The notes under the pieces: generated by a model
Database searches by the model: none
The model's input: only the letters and a program-made list of their open reading frames with translations
Told to the model about the DNA's origin: nothing
Assembly: GCF_003672135.1 (NCBI RefSeq)
Contig: NC_039510.1
Location: 5,270,001 to 5,334,000, forward strand
Source: Ooceraea biroi
Taxonomy: Eukaryota > Arthropoda > Insecta > Hymenoptera > Formicidae
Direction: 5' to 3'
DNA length: 64,000 nucleotides
Position numbers and translations under genes: made by a program
Part shown: piece by piece, positions 46,124 through 59,814 of the stretch
How positions within the stretch are numbered: the stretch's first letter is position 1
Layout of the letters: each line of letters begins with the position of its first letter

Positions 46124-49100
46124 CCCAAGCCGCGTAATAACGTTCGAGCGCTCGATTACAAAACATCGATCCGCGGTGCAGAATCGAGTCGCATGAAAGG
46201 CTCAGTGAAACGCGATCAAACGGAAGGGAATAATTAGGATCGGATCCGTCCGCGTTTCCAGATACTTTCGATCGACCGCGCAATGTCGAGGCAATGTTGT
46301 TGCGCGCCACGCTATCGTGTCATACATCAGAAGTGCATTCCGAAAGGAAAACATTATTCATTCCTTTGCGTTCGATTCATACGGTCTCGTGCAAAATTCC
46401 AAGATTAATCACGAGAGGAAAGTGCTACAAGAGGCATTGATTACATAATTACATCAATATTGTACATTACTTAGATTTTATCATTTGATCATTATTTGTT
46501 TTAATCAAAATCATAATTCAGAATTTTTTCAATCTGTTCAGTTTTGTTTTAGATTGTCGTGCAAGTCTTCGTCGCGGAATGACATAACGTCGCGATAGGA
46601 GTATCTCAGGACGATCTGATGTTCCGCGACACGGTACATACTCTCTCGCGCGTGTGATCGCGAATCGGAGTTTCCAGATTTGACGTGTTGTTACGTTACT
46701 CGAACCGCGTGCCGTTCGCGTCTCGACCGGCGGCTAACGATTCCGATGTCCGATACCGCGAACGTCGCTAGGAAGTGTGCTCGGCCTTTTGCAACGTGGA
46801 ATTTTGCAAGCCTGCCGCGAGCAGGGTTCACCGCGCGAGCCCGATCGTCGAGGAAACCACAATACGCTCTTATTGGCGTGGTCTGGTTCGCGTAGGGACA
46901 ACATTCTATTCGCGCCTGAGCCGCCGCCGTCGACTTTCTATTTGCATTCTCTGTCACAAGTGTGAGAATCGATTCGAGACCAATGCGTCCCGCGGAAACG
47001 TATATCAAATCCGGGAAACGGCAGCGGGCCGCGCACGCCGACGAGAATCGTGAGCTCTTACCGCGACGTTCGCAGTCGTTAATTATTCTTACGTGGACGT
47101 AAGACTCAGGCACGTATCGTTCGGTCATGAATTGCGCACGTTCGAAAATCAATCTTTCTATTCAACGGAATGGATTGATGTTGGATCCATTGGAAGATGA
47201 ATCCAATTTGCGTAATTCAATTTGCGATTATCAAGAGCCATCAATTCTGCTTGATGCTTGACGTAACGCTTCGCTCTGGCCTCTGGTATTTGTGACTGAA
47301 AGACGTCGTGCTGAACCTTCGATTAATATTATTATTATCTTATTAATATTATTATCTAGCTCCATTACGATCCGTACTCGCAAACGTATCCCAAATCGCG
47401 ATTCGGCGGCTGAATCTGCAAACACTTGCGCGTTTCCGAAGGAGGCGCTTGCACATCGGCAAGGGATGCCTCGATCGACAACCCCCATGATTTAATCGCG
47501 ATCACGCCGTAGCTGTGACCGGCTGAAAGCAACGATTGCCTACTCATTATTGTAAATAATATTTGTTAGCGTTAATGCATATAGCGGCTACTTAGCAACC
47601 TATACGCACGATAACTGCGAATAGATCCTCGTGGAGAAGAGTCTTCACGTTACGTCAGTTGTTTTTCCTTTTTTTTCTTTTTTATATTATATTTGTAAGA
47701 GTACTCGAAAGAAAAATGTCACTGCGGAAATCTGCTGCGCCGTCACTTCATTTACCCCGATTCCCAAGTATCATTCATCCACTTTCGCTCGTTGAGACAC
47801 GCACCGTGGGCCCGAAATATCAGCACGCACGAATAGAAACTCAGGCGTGTCGAGCGCTCGTTTTCATAAAATCACAACCGTGGCGGATACTCGCGACAAA
47901 TGTGACCGACTCCGCTTCCGCGTTCCTCCATAAATCGTCGATTGCGGAACGACGGTGTACCATGAACCGTGCGACTTATATCTTAATGTTACACGAGGAA
48001 ACCGAAGACACGCCTGTTTACTATCTCATAGTTAAACGCGTATAATTATTTAACAATCAATCTAACGCCGCATCGACAATGAGTCATTATCAAATTAAAA
48101 ACTCATATAAGATATAAGAAAATTACAAGTTATAAGCGAATTCTCATGAATAACAACCGCAACGGACAGTTTAATGAAAAGAGATAAATACTTAAGCGTC
48201 AATGGTCTTTTCCTTCTTGATTTCAAAAGAGTTTTTTCATAGATACTCAAAGATTAGCTTCTCCTTTCAACCGAGCTTTTCACTTCTCATTGAATGAAAG
48301 TACTTTGCTCGCACGCGAAAAATTTTATCTCGCACGATTCGTTCAGGAAGCGGATCCTTCGTGGTTTTCAGAGTTGCTGGACATTTAAACGTGCAATTCT
48401 CGTGAGATGAAATGTTGACTGACTGACGTCCGATCCGTTCTCCATTTCGTGCCGCGGAACCGAGCGAGTGGACAACGCTTCCGCTCGAGGAAGAAATTAG
48501 GAAAGTAGGAAAGGCCGCATGCGCGATTACACGTGAACGTCGTTACATCACGAGAGTATGTACGAACTACGCGTTTATCCACCTGCGGCGTTTTCTCCGC
48601 TCCGATTATGAATCACGTGCCGTCATGAAATCACCGTCATGAAACCGCGGGCGATCATGCGCATTTAGTGCTCGTAAATCCGAGCTAGATTATTGTGAGA
48701 TTATATCTTGCGATTTGATGCAATGATAATCGATTTGAGGAGGAGACGTTCGGGCCTCTATTCGTCAAAGCAGCGACTTTAATTGCTACTTTCCGACGTT
48801 CTCGCGGATGCTTCCATTATTTCGCGCCTCGCGTTTGATTCGACTTGTCTTCCTGCTGCGCATTTTAAGAAAGGGAATTGTTTCCTGAAAAGGTTAAATA
48901 AATCTCACATCTCATCGGACTGTACTATCGTCACCATTATCAAATCAACGTCGATATGCATAATGACCGTGCAAGACGTTAGTCTCGCCTGAAAGGTAAT
49001 CTTAATGAAATGTCAGTTTCGACGACGCAGCATTTCGAACGCAGGATTTGCACGCTTTCGTAACGTCGTTAATAATAAGTCTAAAAGAGTTTTTACTATT

Positions 49101-52100
49101 CGAATATATACATGTATAATGAACGTTCGTTCTCAAGCACTGTCAAGCCGATGCCTCAATAAACAGAGATATACATTATGCGCGCGCAGATTCCATTTTG
49201 CGGTAAAAGTGGTTTGCAAGCGCCCCGGTGAAAGTCATCGAAAATGAAAGAGTCGAGCGAAGTATATTAAATCAAACCACGCCGAACGGCTTTATACACG
49301 CGAGACTGCCCGCTGCCAAGTGTATTATCTAATTTTTGAGACGAGTGCGCGAGCGCGGATACAATCGCGAGAGTAAATTGTATCAATGATTTATACGTCG
49401 ACAAGATCATGTTCTATCTATCATTCTATCAGTTCTATCGACTCGTGTAGCCGTGGAACTCCCTGTTACAAAATATGCGCAACGGAAGAACGTCCAGAAG
49501 AACATTTCGCCTGGAATTGCAATGTACGTTTCGCCACTTTTGTAAATGTATCGATATGCAAATAGGTGGAAATAAATAAAGGTTTGATAACGAGAACGGA
49601 TTGTTTTGAATGCTCTTCCCTTATTCCTGATGAATTCAAGCTTTCTGAGATCTGTGCCAACTTGTAAGCGTGCAACCTTGAACTCGGTCGCAGTGGACCG
49701 TGATATTGCAGGTCACGGTTTATTTGTCGTTCTGCGGTTAACGTAAACCACGGATTGTTAGCGAAAGTTTCACCGCTGCTTTCTAAACGCGCTCTCCATT
49801 TTACCGGTGGAAGATGAGCGGGACAATTGCTACTATCGTTTAACAAACGACCGCATATCTCCGTGATCTCTGTCTACTGTGAGAATTCATAATCATCATC
49901 GCTGCCGTGTAATCGCTACGAGAGCAATATTTTACCCGTTGAGCAAACGATGCATTAGTAACGGCAAAAATGTACCGCAATAAAATCTCAGATTACACGT
50001 TTTGAGATTAAATAAGTACGTCGTTGTTTTATACGAGATTCTCTCGAGAGCTTCCCGAGTAGTTAAAGAAAAGCTACACATTTAAATACAAAAGAGAAAT
50101 AAAAAGATAGATACTAACGTTAGGTATTTTTCATAATTGGTTAAAATATTCTCAAAATTTGTCCCACATATAAAACGCGTAATGGCCAGATAATGGCACT
50201 CATTAGCGAGTGTTAACGTGGTTCATCAATCAAGCAGGATGTCAAGACGCGAATCATAGGATGACGCGTTCATGCGCAACATCCTCAATCTTGCGCGATA
50301 AATGTCAGCAGGATGCCGACAGCCATTCGGTTCTTGCTACTTACGCGTGGCAAATATAAATACGCGAATTGACATAATTTAACGACGTTTATGTTACTTA
50401 GATGCGCTACGTACCCGATACTAGTGCTAGCGAAAGAAGCACCCGGTACACTGAGATGACAATTGCCGCGTAATTCTCTGAGGTAATCCAATTACAATAA
50501 TTTCGCGGTGAAGCTTCGCTTTCATTGTATGCCAAGAATGTTGCTCGCGGAAAGACGCGAACAATACGAGATCCCTCACGGAAATGATAATGTAATTGAG
50601 TGGTTGGAGCTGTGCCAGAAGCACGTGTCAGATCCACATTCATGTCATGCGTACGTATAATCCAAGGAAAGAAAAAAAAAGATGCCGAGTACACGCGCCG
50701 GGTTTAATTATTTAATTATTTTATCTGTTTTCCTAAAAAAAAGATAATACCAAAAAATTACGTCAATTAAAAAGATATCAATAATAAACCAAAATCCAAT
50801 AAGCACGCGCAAATATACACGTTCCACATGTGGATCACACATGCATTACGCTCTTTGTGAGAGAATTGTGATCAATCAATTTTGCATTAAAAAAAGAAAA
50901 TATCTTGCATATCCTTTCATTATTCATCTTTTGATACTGTTATTTTCATATATTATTTTGCGAGGTTGTGAATTCCTTTCCTTCACATAAATTTTCTTTT
51001 CTCCCACAGAAATATTTCCTTCATCATTCGATGTCGGTAGTAAATTGTGCAGGAAAAGATTAATATCTTTTTGCGTTGAAAATGTAGTGTAGTTCCTGAC
51101 GCACTTTGTCACGCTGCGCAGAGCTGTAGGAAAGGCGGCATAATCGAGGCGTCGCACTACACTATGAACGAGTCATACCTGCACGTAAGAACTAGTTCAT
51201 TACAGATGATAAAATATGTATTTAGGATGGGAAAAGCATTTTGCGATGATCTAATACTACACTGTTATAGCTGGATAATGAGTCTATAAATAATAAAAGG
51301 ACTCGATCCGTGCATCGCGGAACATAAAGACATCAATAAAAATCGGTTCCCAGAATAGCCGCATATTCTTTTGCTGATATCATACTGTAATTTCCTTAGA
51401 AATGCGAACGGTGGTGTCTGGAATTGCAACATTTAGAAAATTTTACATAAGCGTGCACTATCTTAAATATATTCATTTTCAAAAATTCAAAAATTTCAAA
51501 AAATTCAAGACAAAAAATAATCACTCATTTTTAAGACTCAATTTTTTTAAGAATTTTATTTTTATTTGCTACAGTTTACTAATTTATGTTTTGATATTCA
51601 TCTCGCGTACTCTTCAAACACTTGCGAATTGCTCAATTAAGACGTGTTGTTTCGCAAGCTGCATGATAGTCGTAGATTTCGACGCGCCCAAACAACGCAT
51701 TACGGTAATAAGGAGCGGCACGGTTTCCGTGGATTTTCGGCATTGTTGGCCGCCGAAAACAGAGCACGAACCTGTGATTTTCGCAAGTATAATGCGAGAG
51801 CTCTCGCAAGTAACGAAGTGGGCGCGTCACTCGAGATACAACCGACGTAATGTGCAACCGGTGATTGCGTTACAATTAACTCCGTACTCGCCTACTACTT
51901 CCGAAAAAACTGATCACGCAAATGTCAGGTTGTCCGGCCATATAGAGAAATTAGATATTAAGTAATTAAGCAATCGACGGAAACTACAAATGCATGTCAC
52001 AATTTGGGGGAGTAAAAGTGCTCTCTAAATTTGCAATCCTAACAAACTGATACTTAGACAACAAAACAAAAGTACATTAACTGCTGTTTCTAATGTAGAT

Positions 52101-52878
52101 ACTAAGAGCCGACGTTTCCCTGGCGGAAACTTTAACCGGGAGACCTAATTAGTGTTACATAACGTCAGGAATAACTGGGTTTTGGTGAATTAAGCCTCAC
52201 GAGCGTAAATAGATAACGAGATCTAATTTTTCGTTCGATCTCAAATGTGCTTTACTTGAAGATTTAACTTTATTGTCTTAACTATATTGTCGATGATTTT
52301 TAATTGTTATAATTGAATCGTGATTGCGATAATTTCATAAAAATATCCTTTTTAACATTTCCAAGTTTGTCGAAAAATTCTTCATCAACGAAATAAGATT
52401 AATAACAGAATTTAGAATTCGATCAATCCATCAATTTCGCCAAATGCAAAAATACAAAGGGATCGACTCCGTGAGTGCTGAGCAATCAGCAAGCAAGAGA
52501 AAGCGCGGGCGTCTCCCGATGCATCCCGCGGACTTTTTCCGGATATCCGGTAGATTTTATTAGTTAGATTTCAATGGGGTCCATCGACAATGTTGCGAGT
52601 GCTCGCTTGCGGGCCTTCGGAAGAGAGAGAAGTCGTTAGTCTCCGATTGAGACAACAATCCTTCGCGGAGGAAACGTGTGACGAGGAGTCGAGAGATAGA
52701 CAGCCGATACGTCCGCGAACACGCGGCATATCAAGGTGGCATCAAAAAAGTGGATACGAAACCTCGGAGGAAATTGCATGATGTAATAATTGTCCTGTGG
52801 GAGTGTCTGCCTAGAGTGGAGCGAATACCACAATACCCGTGTTGCACACTATGGGAACTATTGTTACAGATTTTACAG

Positions 52879-52963
52879 TCTCTCTCTCTCCTTCTATTCC
52901 TCTCCGCCCCTCTCTTTCCCTCTTTCCCTCCCCCCTCCCTTTCTCTCTCTCTCTCTCTCTTTC
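52879..52963. repeat. Pyrimidine tract (CT-rich microsatellite)
   Basis: A nearly pure C/T run of about 85 nt contains uninterrupted CT dinucleotides near its end. Such mirror-like purine/pyrimidine tracts can form triplex DNA. No link to CPR-4, 0.8 kb downstream, can be shown. Confidence 0.7.
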
Positions 52964-53713
52964 ATTGCTACTCCACTGTTTTTGCTCGGCCGTCAACTCC
53001 CACGTGGCTTTCACTTGTCCCCGTGAAGCCAAACTTCTTCGCGTGTGTTCCTGTCAGTTCTATTGAGCACTTCCGCTCCCCTTCGTCATTTTCGGCGCGC
53101 TTTCTTCGGGGAGGCGCCCGCGCGACTTTTCGCGCTTCCAACAATTACCACGACGAACCACGTCCGGGATCGTACACGAAAAAGGGAAAAAGGTAAGAAT
53201 ATAATTCACTCAGCGTAAGCATCATCACAAATTACCGGCTCACGCGTTGACGGCGCGAGACTAAGTCGCGTATATTTTAATTGGGAGAAAGGGGACGTAC
53301 GCGTAAAACAAGCGTCGCGAAATCTCCGCGCGAAACTTGAGCACCACGGAAATCGTGAGTGTTAATTTGCTTGACGAACGGACGGAGCATGCGGCTACTC
53401 GAACGCGTCTGTTTTCGCGCTCGATCATTCGGCGATTTTTCCCGTCCCGCGCTCGTTGGAGCAATTTTCTGGGCTTGGGCAATTCCGTCCGACAGCGCGG
53501 AGCGCGCAATCGAGATGAACAAACAACACGAACCGCTCTTTATTGTCGTGTATTTTCTGGAGGAGCGCGCGCATTTTTACCGTCGTCGTCTACGAAAGAG
53601 CTGTCATTTGGCATGCCAGGCGTCTTAATGAACGTTTAGGGGTCATCAAGGTTGAGCGTGGCGGCGCGGCGACGGTGGGAGGCGGCAACCAGTGGTTGCC
53701 TATTGTGTCACCC

Positions 53714-53722
53714 TATATATAA
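53714..53722 (+). promoter_or_regulatory. TATA box of CPR-4
   Basis: TATATATAA lies 62 bp before the inferred start codon of the 21-nt first exon, so initiation is expected around 53745. Its presence supports placing the first exon at 53776 rather than starting the gene at 54357. Confidence 0.65.
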
Positions 53723-53775
53723 CGGCACCCGACACCCCACGCGGTATTAAGAACGTTCACCGCATCCGCGGTAAC

Positions 53776-53796
53776 ATGGTTTCCAGTTCTAGCAAG
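53776..53796 (+). CDS. CPR-4 inferred first coding exon (21 nt)
   Basis: ATG-GTT-TCC-AGT-TCT-AGC-AAG is followed directly by GTATAT, a good donor. The acceptor TTTTAAG ends at 54356, immediately before the next in-frame ATG. Position after the TATA box, size and phase match the first exons of the other three CPR genes. Confidence 0.65.
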
Positions 53797-56700
53797 GTAT
53801 ATACGCCGCCGTCGAGTACTCCGTGTGCGCGAGCGCGTTGTTCATGGTGTCCGATCTGATTCGATCCGATCAGCGAACCGAGATTCCAGCTCAGTCTCTC
53901 AGTCAATCTGAACGCGCACGATCCGATCGATCCATTTCGAGCGAACGATACCTTTTCCGCGGGATTCGATTATTGGTGCTCGTGGGAAAGTGCGCGCTTA
54001 CGTCTTCAGGGACTCGTTCTGAGGAGCATTTTCGGAGAGCAAACTCGAAAGGAAATTCGTTTTTCGCGGAATGTCTAGAGTGACAAGTGTGCGTGTGGAT
54101 ACGAATACGTGTTGAGAAAGCCTTGCGTTGTTTCGCGTTGTTACTTCACGAAAGAAATCGATGCTCGATACGAGTACGTAGTTCGCGTCGCGGATAGCCG
54201 AAGCTCGACGCTTCATGTAGTTTCTCGCTTCGAATCGACGTAAATGGATATGCGATATTTCACAAGCGATACGCATAGTCACACCTCACGGTTATAGTCG
54301 CGTCATCGCGTTTTCTTTCGCGGAAAGAACAGGAAATCACGCATTTTGCTTTTAAGATGACGCCATGGCTGATGGCATTCTTCTGTCTGGCGACCGCCGG
54401 CTGCTCGAACGTCACGGACCAGCAAACCTCGGAGACGCAGCACGATCATCAAGTGGCGATATTGAAGCAGATCAGGAAGGTGAACGACGACGGTTCCTAC
54501 ACGTACGGCTACGAGGCCGGCGATGGATCCTTCAAGGTAATTACGTGATCGGTTAAGCACGACGTGCGATAATTGTCGACCGCGCCTGGCTTTTTCTTAA
54601 GCATCATGAATTGCATCGCACTGTGAAAATTGCGTTCCCACGGATGCATCGGACGTTAATCATACGGATCGAGTTATTTTTCTTCTCGCGATTGTATTTA
54701 TAGTAACGATACGTAGCAATGCCAACAACAATATTAATACCAATGTCACTGTTAATTCGAACAATCGCGTAAGAGAATCTAATCGCTTTCCGCAATTATA
54801 CATTTGCATGTATACATTTATATAAATATCATATGTATACATTATACTTGTAAAATTTACAACACATTGTTTAAGAGTCAATAAATAGTTCGAGAAACAA
54901 TTTTCAGATTTTATCATTAATTTTCGAAAATCATTTAAATATGTTTTCATTACTTATCAGCGCGAGATAATAGTTTATATTCCTTTACAAGTACAATATT
55001 GTTTAACTGAACACAATTATTGCACGAACGTACCACTTGTACTTGTTTCGTCAGGTCGAGAGTCGCGACGTTTTGGGCAACATTAAGGGCACATTCGGTT
55101 TCGTCGATGCTGATGGTGAGATAAAGAGAGTCTCGTACTCATCATCAAACGGCACCGGTTTTAAGTCAACCACGATGCCGCCGATGCAGGAACACGTGTC
55201 GGTCGTGCAGAGCATACCGCGAGTCAATCGTACGTCCACGTCCACGAGGAAGCCGAGCATCGTGTATGCCACCACGACGGAGGCGTCGACCAAGTCGTCG
55301 GTCGTGCAATCGATCCCTCGAGCGCGGAAAACGACCAGTACCAGTACTACAAGTACCACCACCAGCACCACGGAAGCGCCCAAGACGATATTCGGCCACT
55401 ATCTGAAGGGCACGTTGAAGAGCAGGCCGCGTTTCATCATCAACGGTCAGCAGAGACCGATTGTGATAGAGGAGCCCGCCGATGATGAAGACTCGCAGAT
55501 CAACCGACCCAGCACGGATGACAAAAGCGGCGTCTATCGCAGGATCGTATTTGCCAAGCGACCGATCGAGCACAGCCTGCCACCCATCTCCGACGACTTC
55601 GTGGAGAAGGAGGACGAGGCTAAGATCACGACCGGGAACAATCTCAGGAGACAACTCCACGACGATACGAAACCCACCGTAGATACTGGTGACGATCACT
55701 CCGATGTCTACGGCGGCTCTCTGTCCACGACGCGACCTCTCTTCACCACGACCGTCCCGTCGCGAGTCCTGCAGGGGAGAGTCAGCAGCACCACCGTGCG
55801 CACGGACCGACCGAAGATCTACCTGAACCGAGAGGCTTTAGGGGCGAGTCGACTCGATGGACCAAAGTACGATGGAACGCGGCTCTACGAGACCGAGACG
55901 AAGCCTCCTCAAGAAGAACGCGTGTCCTCGCAACCGCTTCTGCTGCGCGGTACCACTCCCCGGATACCTCTGGACAGTCGCGACTACGCAAGACCGACGA
56001 GCACCGAGTCCGCCTTCCTGCGGCAGCAAGCTGATCAATATCTGCGGGAACTACCGCCCAGGATACTCGTCCAGTCCCAACCGGGGAATCTCGATGAAGA
56101 AGGAATCTACCGAGCGATACCGATCGGCAGGATCCTGTTCAGGCCGCCGCCGTCGCCGAACCAGCAACCGATCTATCCAACCGCGTCCACCACGGACGCA
56201 AATGTTCATTACTTAGCGGAGAATGCCGGCGTGGCGGATCCAGAGGATGAAGCACGGATCGCGATGAACGCGAACTACGTGCGTCCGCGGCCCCTGATGC
56301 GGCCGTTGATCTATCCGGAAGCTGAACAACGTGAGCGGCCAGTTCTGCGCCCGGGGCCGAGCGCGCTCGCGCGTCCAGAAGACAGGGATTATCAATCGAC
56401 CACGCCCGAGTATCCTTATCGTACCTCCGGAGGTTTGACACTGCCGCCGGAACCACCGAACCCGATCGCGCCTCCCCTCAGTCGACGCGACTTCCAGGCG
56501 TTGCTGAGGAGGTTGCTGGTGAGCCAGTACGGTGTGCGGGCGCTTTCTTACCCGAAGAGTTATCTGGAGGACGCGCTGTACGACCAGCAACCGTACCCAT
56601 CGTATCCGGTGGGCTACCAGACGCCGATCCCACGACCCCCCGAGCTGGTATTTGATCAGCAGGCGCAATACGGCGACCGCGTAGCCCTTAGACGTCCATT

Positions 56701-57019
56701 ATACCCCAGGGCATTGAATCCATTGTACCAGCAGTACGACGATTACAACGATGGCAGGTATAAGCGCGTGTACAGACAAAAATTCTACGCGGATGTAACA
56801 GACGATAGTGACGAGATCTTGCCGGCACCAATCAGGGAGGCGTTGCTGTTGAGAATGGTGAACCTGGCGATCAACGCCGAGCGGACGACGATAATGCCGA
56901 CGACCATGGTGACCAGTACGACTACGCCGGTGTCGAGGTACAGGAAGACGGGCCCGGTCAGGAGCGTGCAGATCATCACGGATAACGACGAGGAGAAGGA
57001 CATGAGGAAGAAGATGTAG
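53776..57019 (+). CDS. Cuticular protein CPR-4, large R&R protein with Thr/Ser/Pro-rich tail, 3 exons
   Basis: Exons are 53776-53796 (MVSSSSK, donor GTATAT; inferred), 54357-54536 and 55055-57019, giving 721 residues. All junctions are phase 0. Signal peptide residues are about 1-22 (MTPWLMAFFCLATAG in the core). The R&R domain is at about 49-103 and is split by the second intron between DGSFK and VESRDVLG; it continues GTFGFVDADGEIKRVSYSSS. The VAILKQIRK lead-in matches CPR-1 and CPR-2. The tail has a Thr/Ser stretch (TSTSTTSTTTSTTEAP), then long Arg/Pro/Tyr-rich sequence and a basic-acidic C-terminus ending RKKM. A chitin-binding extracellular matrix role is expected. If exon 1 is wrong, the Met at 54357 gives a 714-residue protein that still has a signal peptide; the R&R and tail calls are unaffected. 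Confidence 0.87.
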
Positions 57020-58243
57020 CGACTTAGGAAACTCCTCGCGAACGAGTATTAATCGCTGCAAGTGAACTGCGAGCTAAGTTGTTATTTGTAGCGTTTTGCG
57101 TATCGTAGCTATCACGTTATTCTCTGTGAGGAAGAGACGCAACGAAACTCGATAAGCAACTGCGCAAATGTATTGCAATACTTTAGATGTATTGTAATTG
57201 TTAGAGATATCTTTCTGCAATCTTCTTCTGATTTCTACGATCATATTGCTCCTTGACTTTGGAAATTTAAATAATGTCAAGAAGGAGACGAATCCAAAGT
57301 GTTTGAGCGGCAATACCCATAGTTACTCACACGTACATATGTTTCATGTTTCAGTTATTAAGTAGAACGATATTGAATTCTCACGGTAATATCTTTAAGC
57401 ATGACAAAGCAGCTTACGTCAACGATAGCGGTTTTTTTCTGGAGAACGGATATGTCCGTCTGCGAGCAGGGACTCACCGTCGTGTGTGCACGCGACGGAC
57501 GCATTCGTGTCGTTAATGAATCGAATCAGTTTCACGAGAGGGAAATCGTCGCTATACGCGCAGCCCGACCTATTTTCTGCACGACAGTTTCCCAGGGTTC
57601 GCCGACGCGCATATCTATCTTTCGTCGTCGCATATTTATATCTACGGCTAATAATAATGATATAATGGATGCGGCTGATTAAGGAATCATGTGTTAGATA
57701 ATTGAATTTTCTCTTGAGAAGGAGTACCGTTTTCTCGTATGTTTGTTAACTGCCGCGTATGTAATTAAATGTTTCGTACGTTGCAAAAGTTTTGCGTTCT
57801 AAAATTATGTCGCTTGAAATGAATGAATAACGAAAGGAAAAAATGTCGAAATAATTGATATGAAATCATCAGTAACTGGTTCCAGTCGATTCAGACAGTT
57901 TCAATTCTCTTACAATGTTACGATACTTATGTATGTCTTCATAATTATAGCATATCATGTCCACAATTTTGGAGAAACTTACCGCACAACGTAATCACGC
58001 TGAAACGAGAAAAAAATTGGAGCTGGCATTTACTGATGAGCGTCAAGTCACTGGTGCACCATACTTGAGCCATTCCGAGAAAAATCCCACGAGACGCCGT
58101 TCTCCACGCGGAGTACACGCAGGATACAGCACCCAGTACGATTCTCTAGCCCTTAAGACACCTCCTACGCGTGCTCCTTGCTTGCAACTGTAAATACGTT
58201 ACGTAAGAGTACATAGTGTGATATATATACGCGTAGAAATAAA
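57020..58243 (+). other. Possible CPR-4 3' untranslated region
   Basis: The first canonical AATAAA downstream is at 58238-58243, about 1.2 kb from the stop; an ATTAAA-type variant near 57764 is an alternative. No coding exon was recognised here. Confidence 0.3.
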
Positions 58244-59814
58244 GAAAGAGTCGTACGCGCTAGACTGAGGCGTTCTGTGAGAACTCATTTCATAAGTCCC
58301 TGAGAGTTGGCGTTACCGGGAAAGAATAGTAACGCGTCTACTGCCGGTAATTAGCGTCGCGACTTGCGACACTCTCTTGCCTGCGGTCTCCCTAGATCTG
58401 CACAACGAACTTGCATAGACCCACGGAGCGAGTATGCGACCGAGGCCGCCAGGGATCTCGGGACTATGAGATCTCGTGCGGTTTCCACGCGGTTTCGGAG
58501 AGTTCTCGCTTGTTCTCTGTCGAAAACTGCGAACGTTACGTACGCGCGACGTCTTTCACGCCCAGGACGAAAGCTTTGGAGGCCAACGAGTATCGCGCGG
58601 CAAATGTTCCATTTGCACGAATGACGGAATAATGGCTAGACGATGATCGATTCGATGACAAAATATCATGACGAATCTATTGATGATATGTACGTAATTG
58701 ATTCATCGGAGGAAAGAGAATAGAATAATCAATCTTTATACATCATGCTATTGACGTTATAAAAGTATCCCGAGTTCTTGCATCAATATTACAAACATTA
58801 AGATGTTAAAAAAAGATCAGACTAGTATGAACTTCAAATTTTGTTAGAGAAATGCAAACATATGGCTATTAATAATTAATATAAAAGGAAATGGTAACAA
58901 ATTATTATCCCCGGGCATGTTCCACGCGAACGATAATCGCCAAGCCAATGTTGACTCAACACTCGCGCGGGAATGTCGATCAAACGAGTTCCGGCGCGTA
59001 AAAAACCGGCGTGCGAAGTATCTCAAATCGCGGCGAATGGCATGGCGTTTTACGCGGATACCATGAATAACGGCTCGATTTTCGCGCGCCCGTGCGCGCC
59101 GGATATGCACGCGTGCACGTGAAAGGCCACGCCGCCGTAAGAGAGACACACTCGTGCCGACGGTGATCTTACACACGTACGTCTTCCGGTATTCCATGCA
59201 TGCATTGGCTGACGTGTAATGACGTCCCCGCGACGAGATTGGCGTCGATAAGAGGACAGAGCCCGCTCGAAGCTGCTCTAATTAGAGCGCCGCGACGTTT
59301 ATATCCGCTTTCCTCTCGCTCTTTCTACCGGACGTAGAAAGTCGGAGGGCGCACGCATTGTCTCACAGAGCGCGCGTAACGCGTACGTCCGTAATACGAG
59401 TTGGGAAATAATGGAGAAAATCGCAGCGGTTTCGATGAGGCGAAACTTCGACAATAACGGAAAGCGAGCGTGATCCGAGGCATGGAATACGATGCTCGGT
59501 ACTCTCCCGACTTCCCTCGCATCGAATTTCTACGTGACGCATACAATGTCGATGCTTTTATCGTTCGTCGACTTTCCACTCGCGAGGAGGATTATCAGTC
59601 GGCACATCTACCCGTCGTTACCCACGGCATCGTTTCGCAACAATTCTATCTGGAGCAGCGGCAGCTCAAATCATACTGCATCCTGCGAAGCTCGTACACG
59701 CTGCGACTGCTCATGACAAAATGATTATTGAAATGGTCATCGTAGTAAACTCATGCACAATTCCAAATGTAATAAATAGGACCTAGATTTTTAATATTTT
59801 CTTTTTCTCTCGTT
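58244..59814. other. Spacer between convergent CPR-4 and SLC17-like genes
   Basis: No supported gene was found. The open frames are short, lack domains and overlap on both strands. The two flanking genes are tail-to-tail, so both 3' UTRs may extend into this spacer. Confidence 0.45.

Larger units (their letters stand above)
44818..53713. other. Intergenic region between CPR-3 and CPR-4
   Basis: The start includes the CPR-3 3' UTR; no canonical AATAAA was seen in the first 700 bp, where TA- and CA-rich microsatellites occur (about 44980-45020 and 45100-45150). A TATATAAG box at 46116-46123 has no gene behind it. A pyrimidine-only tract is at about 52879-52963. The frames at 46691-47152 (minus) and 51402-51965 (plus) have no recognisable domain. 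Confidence 0.45.

Noticed and set aside
51402..51965. 187-codon plus-strand open frame
   Set aside because: It begins in AT-rich sequence giving a Phe/Lys/Ile run and then enters unrelated composition. No family resemblance was found.
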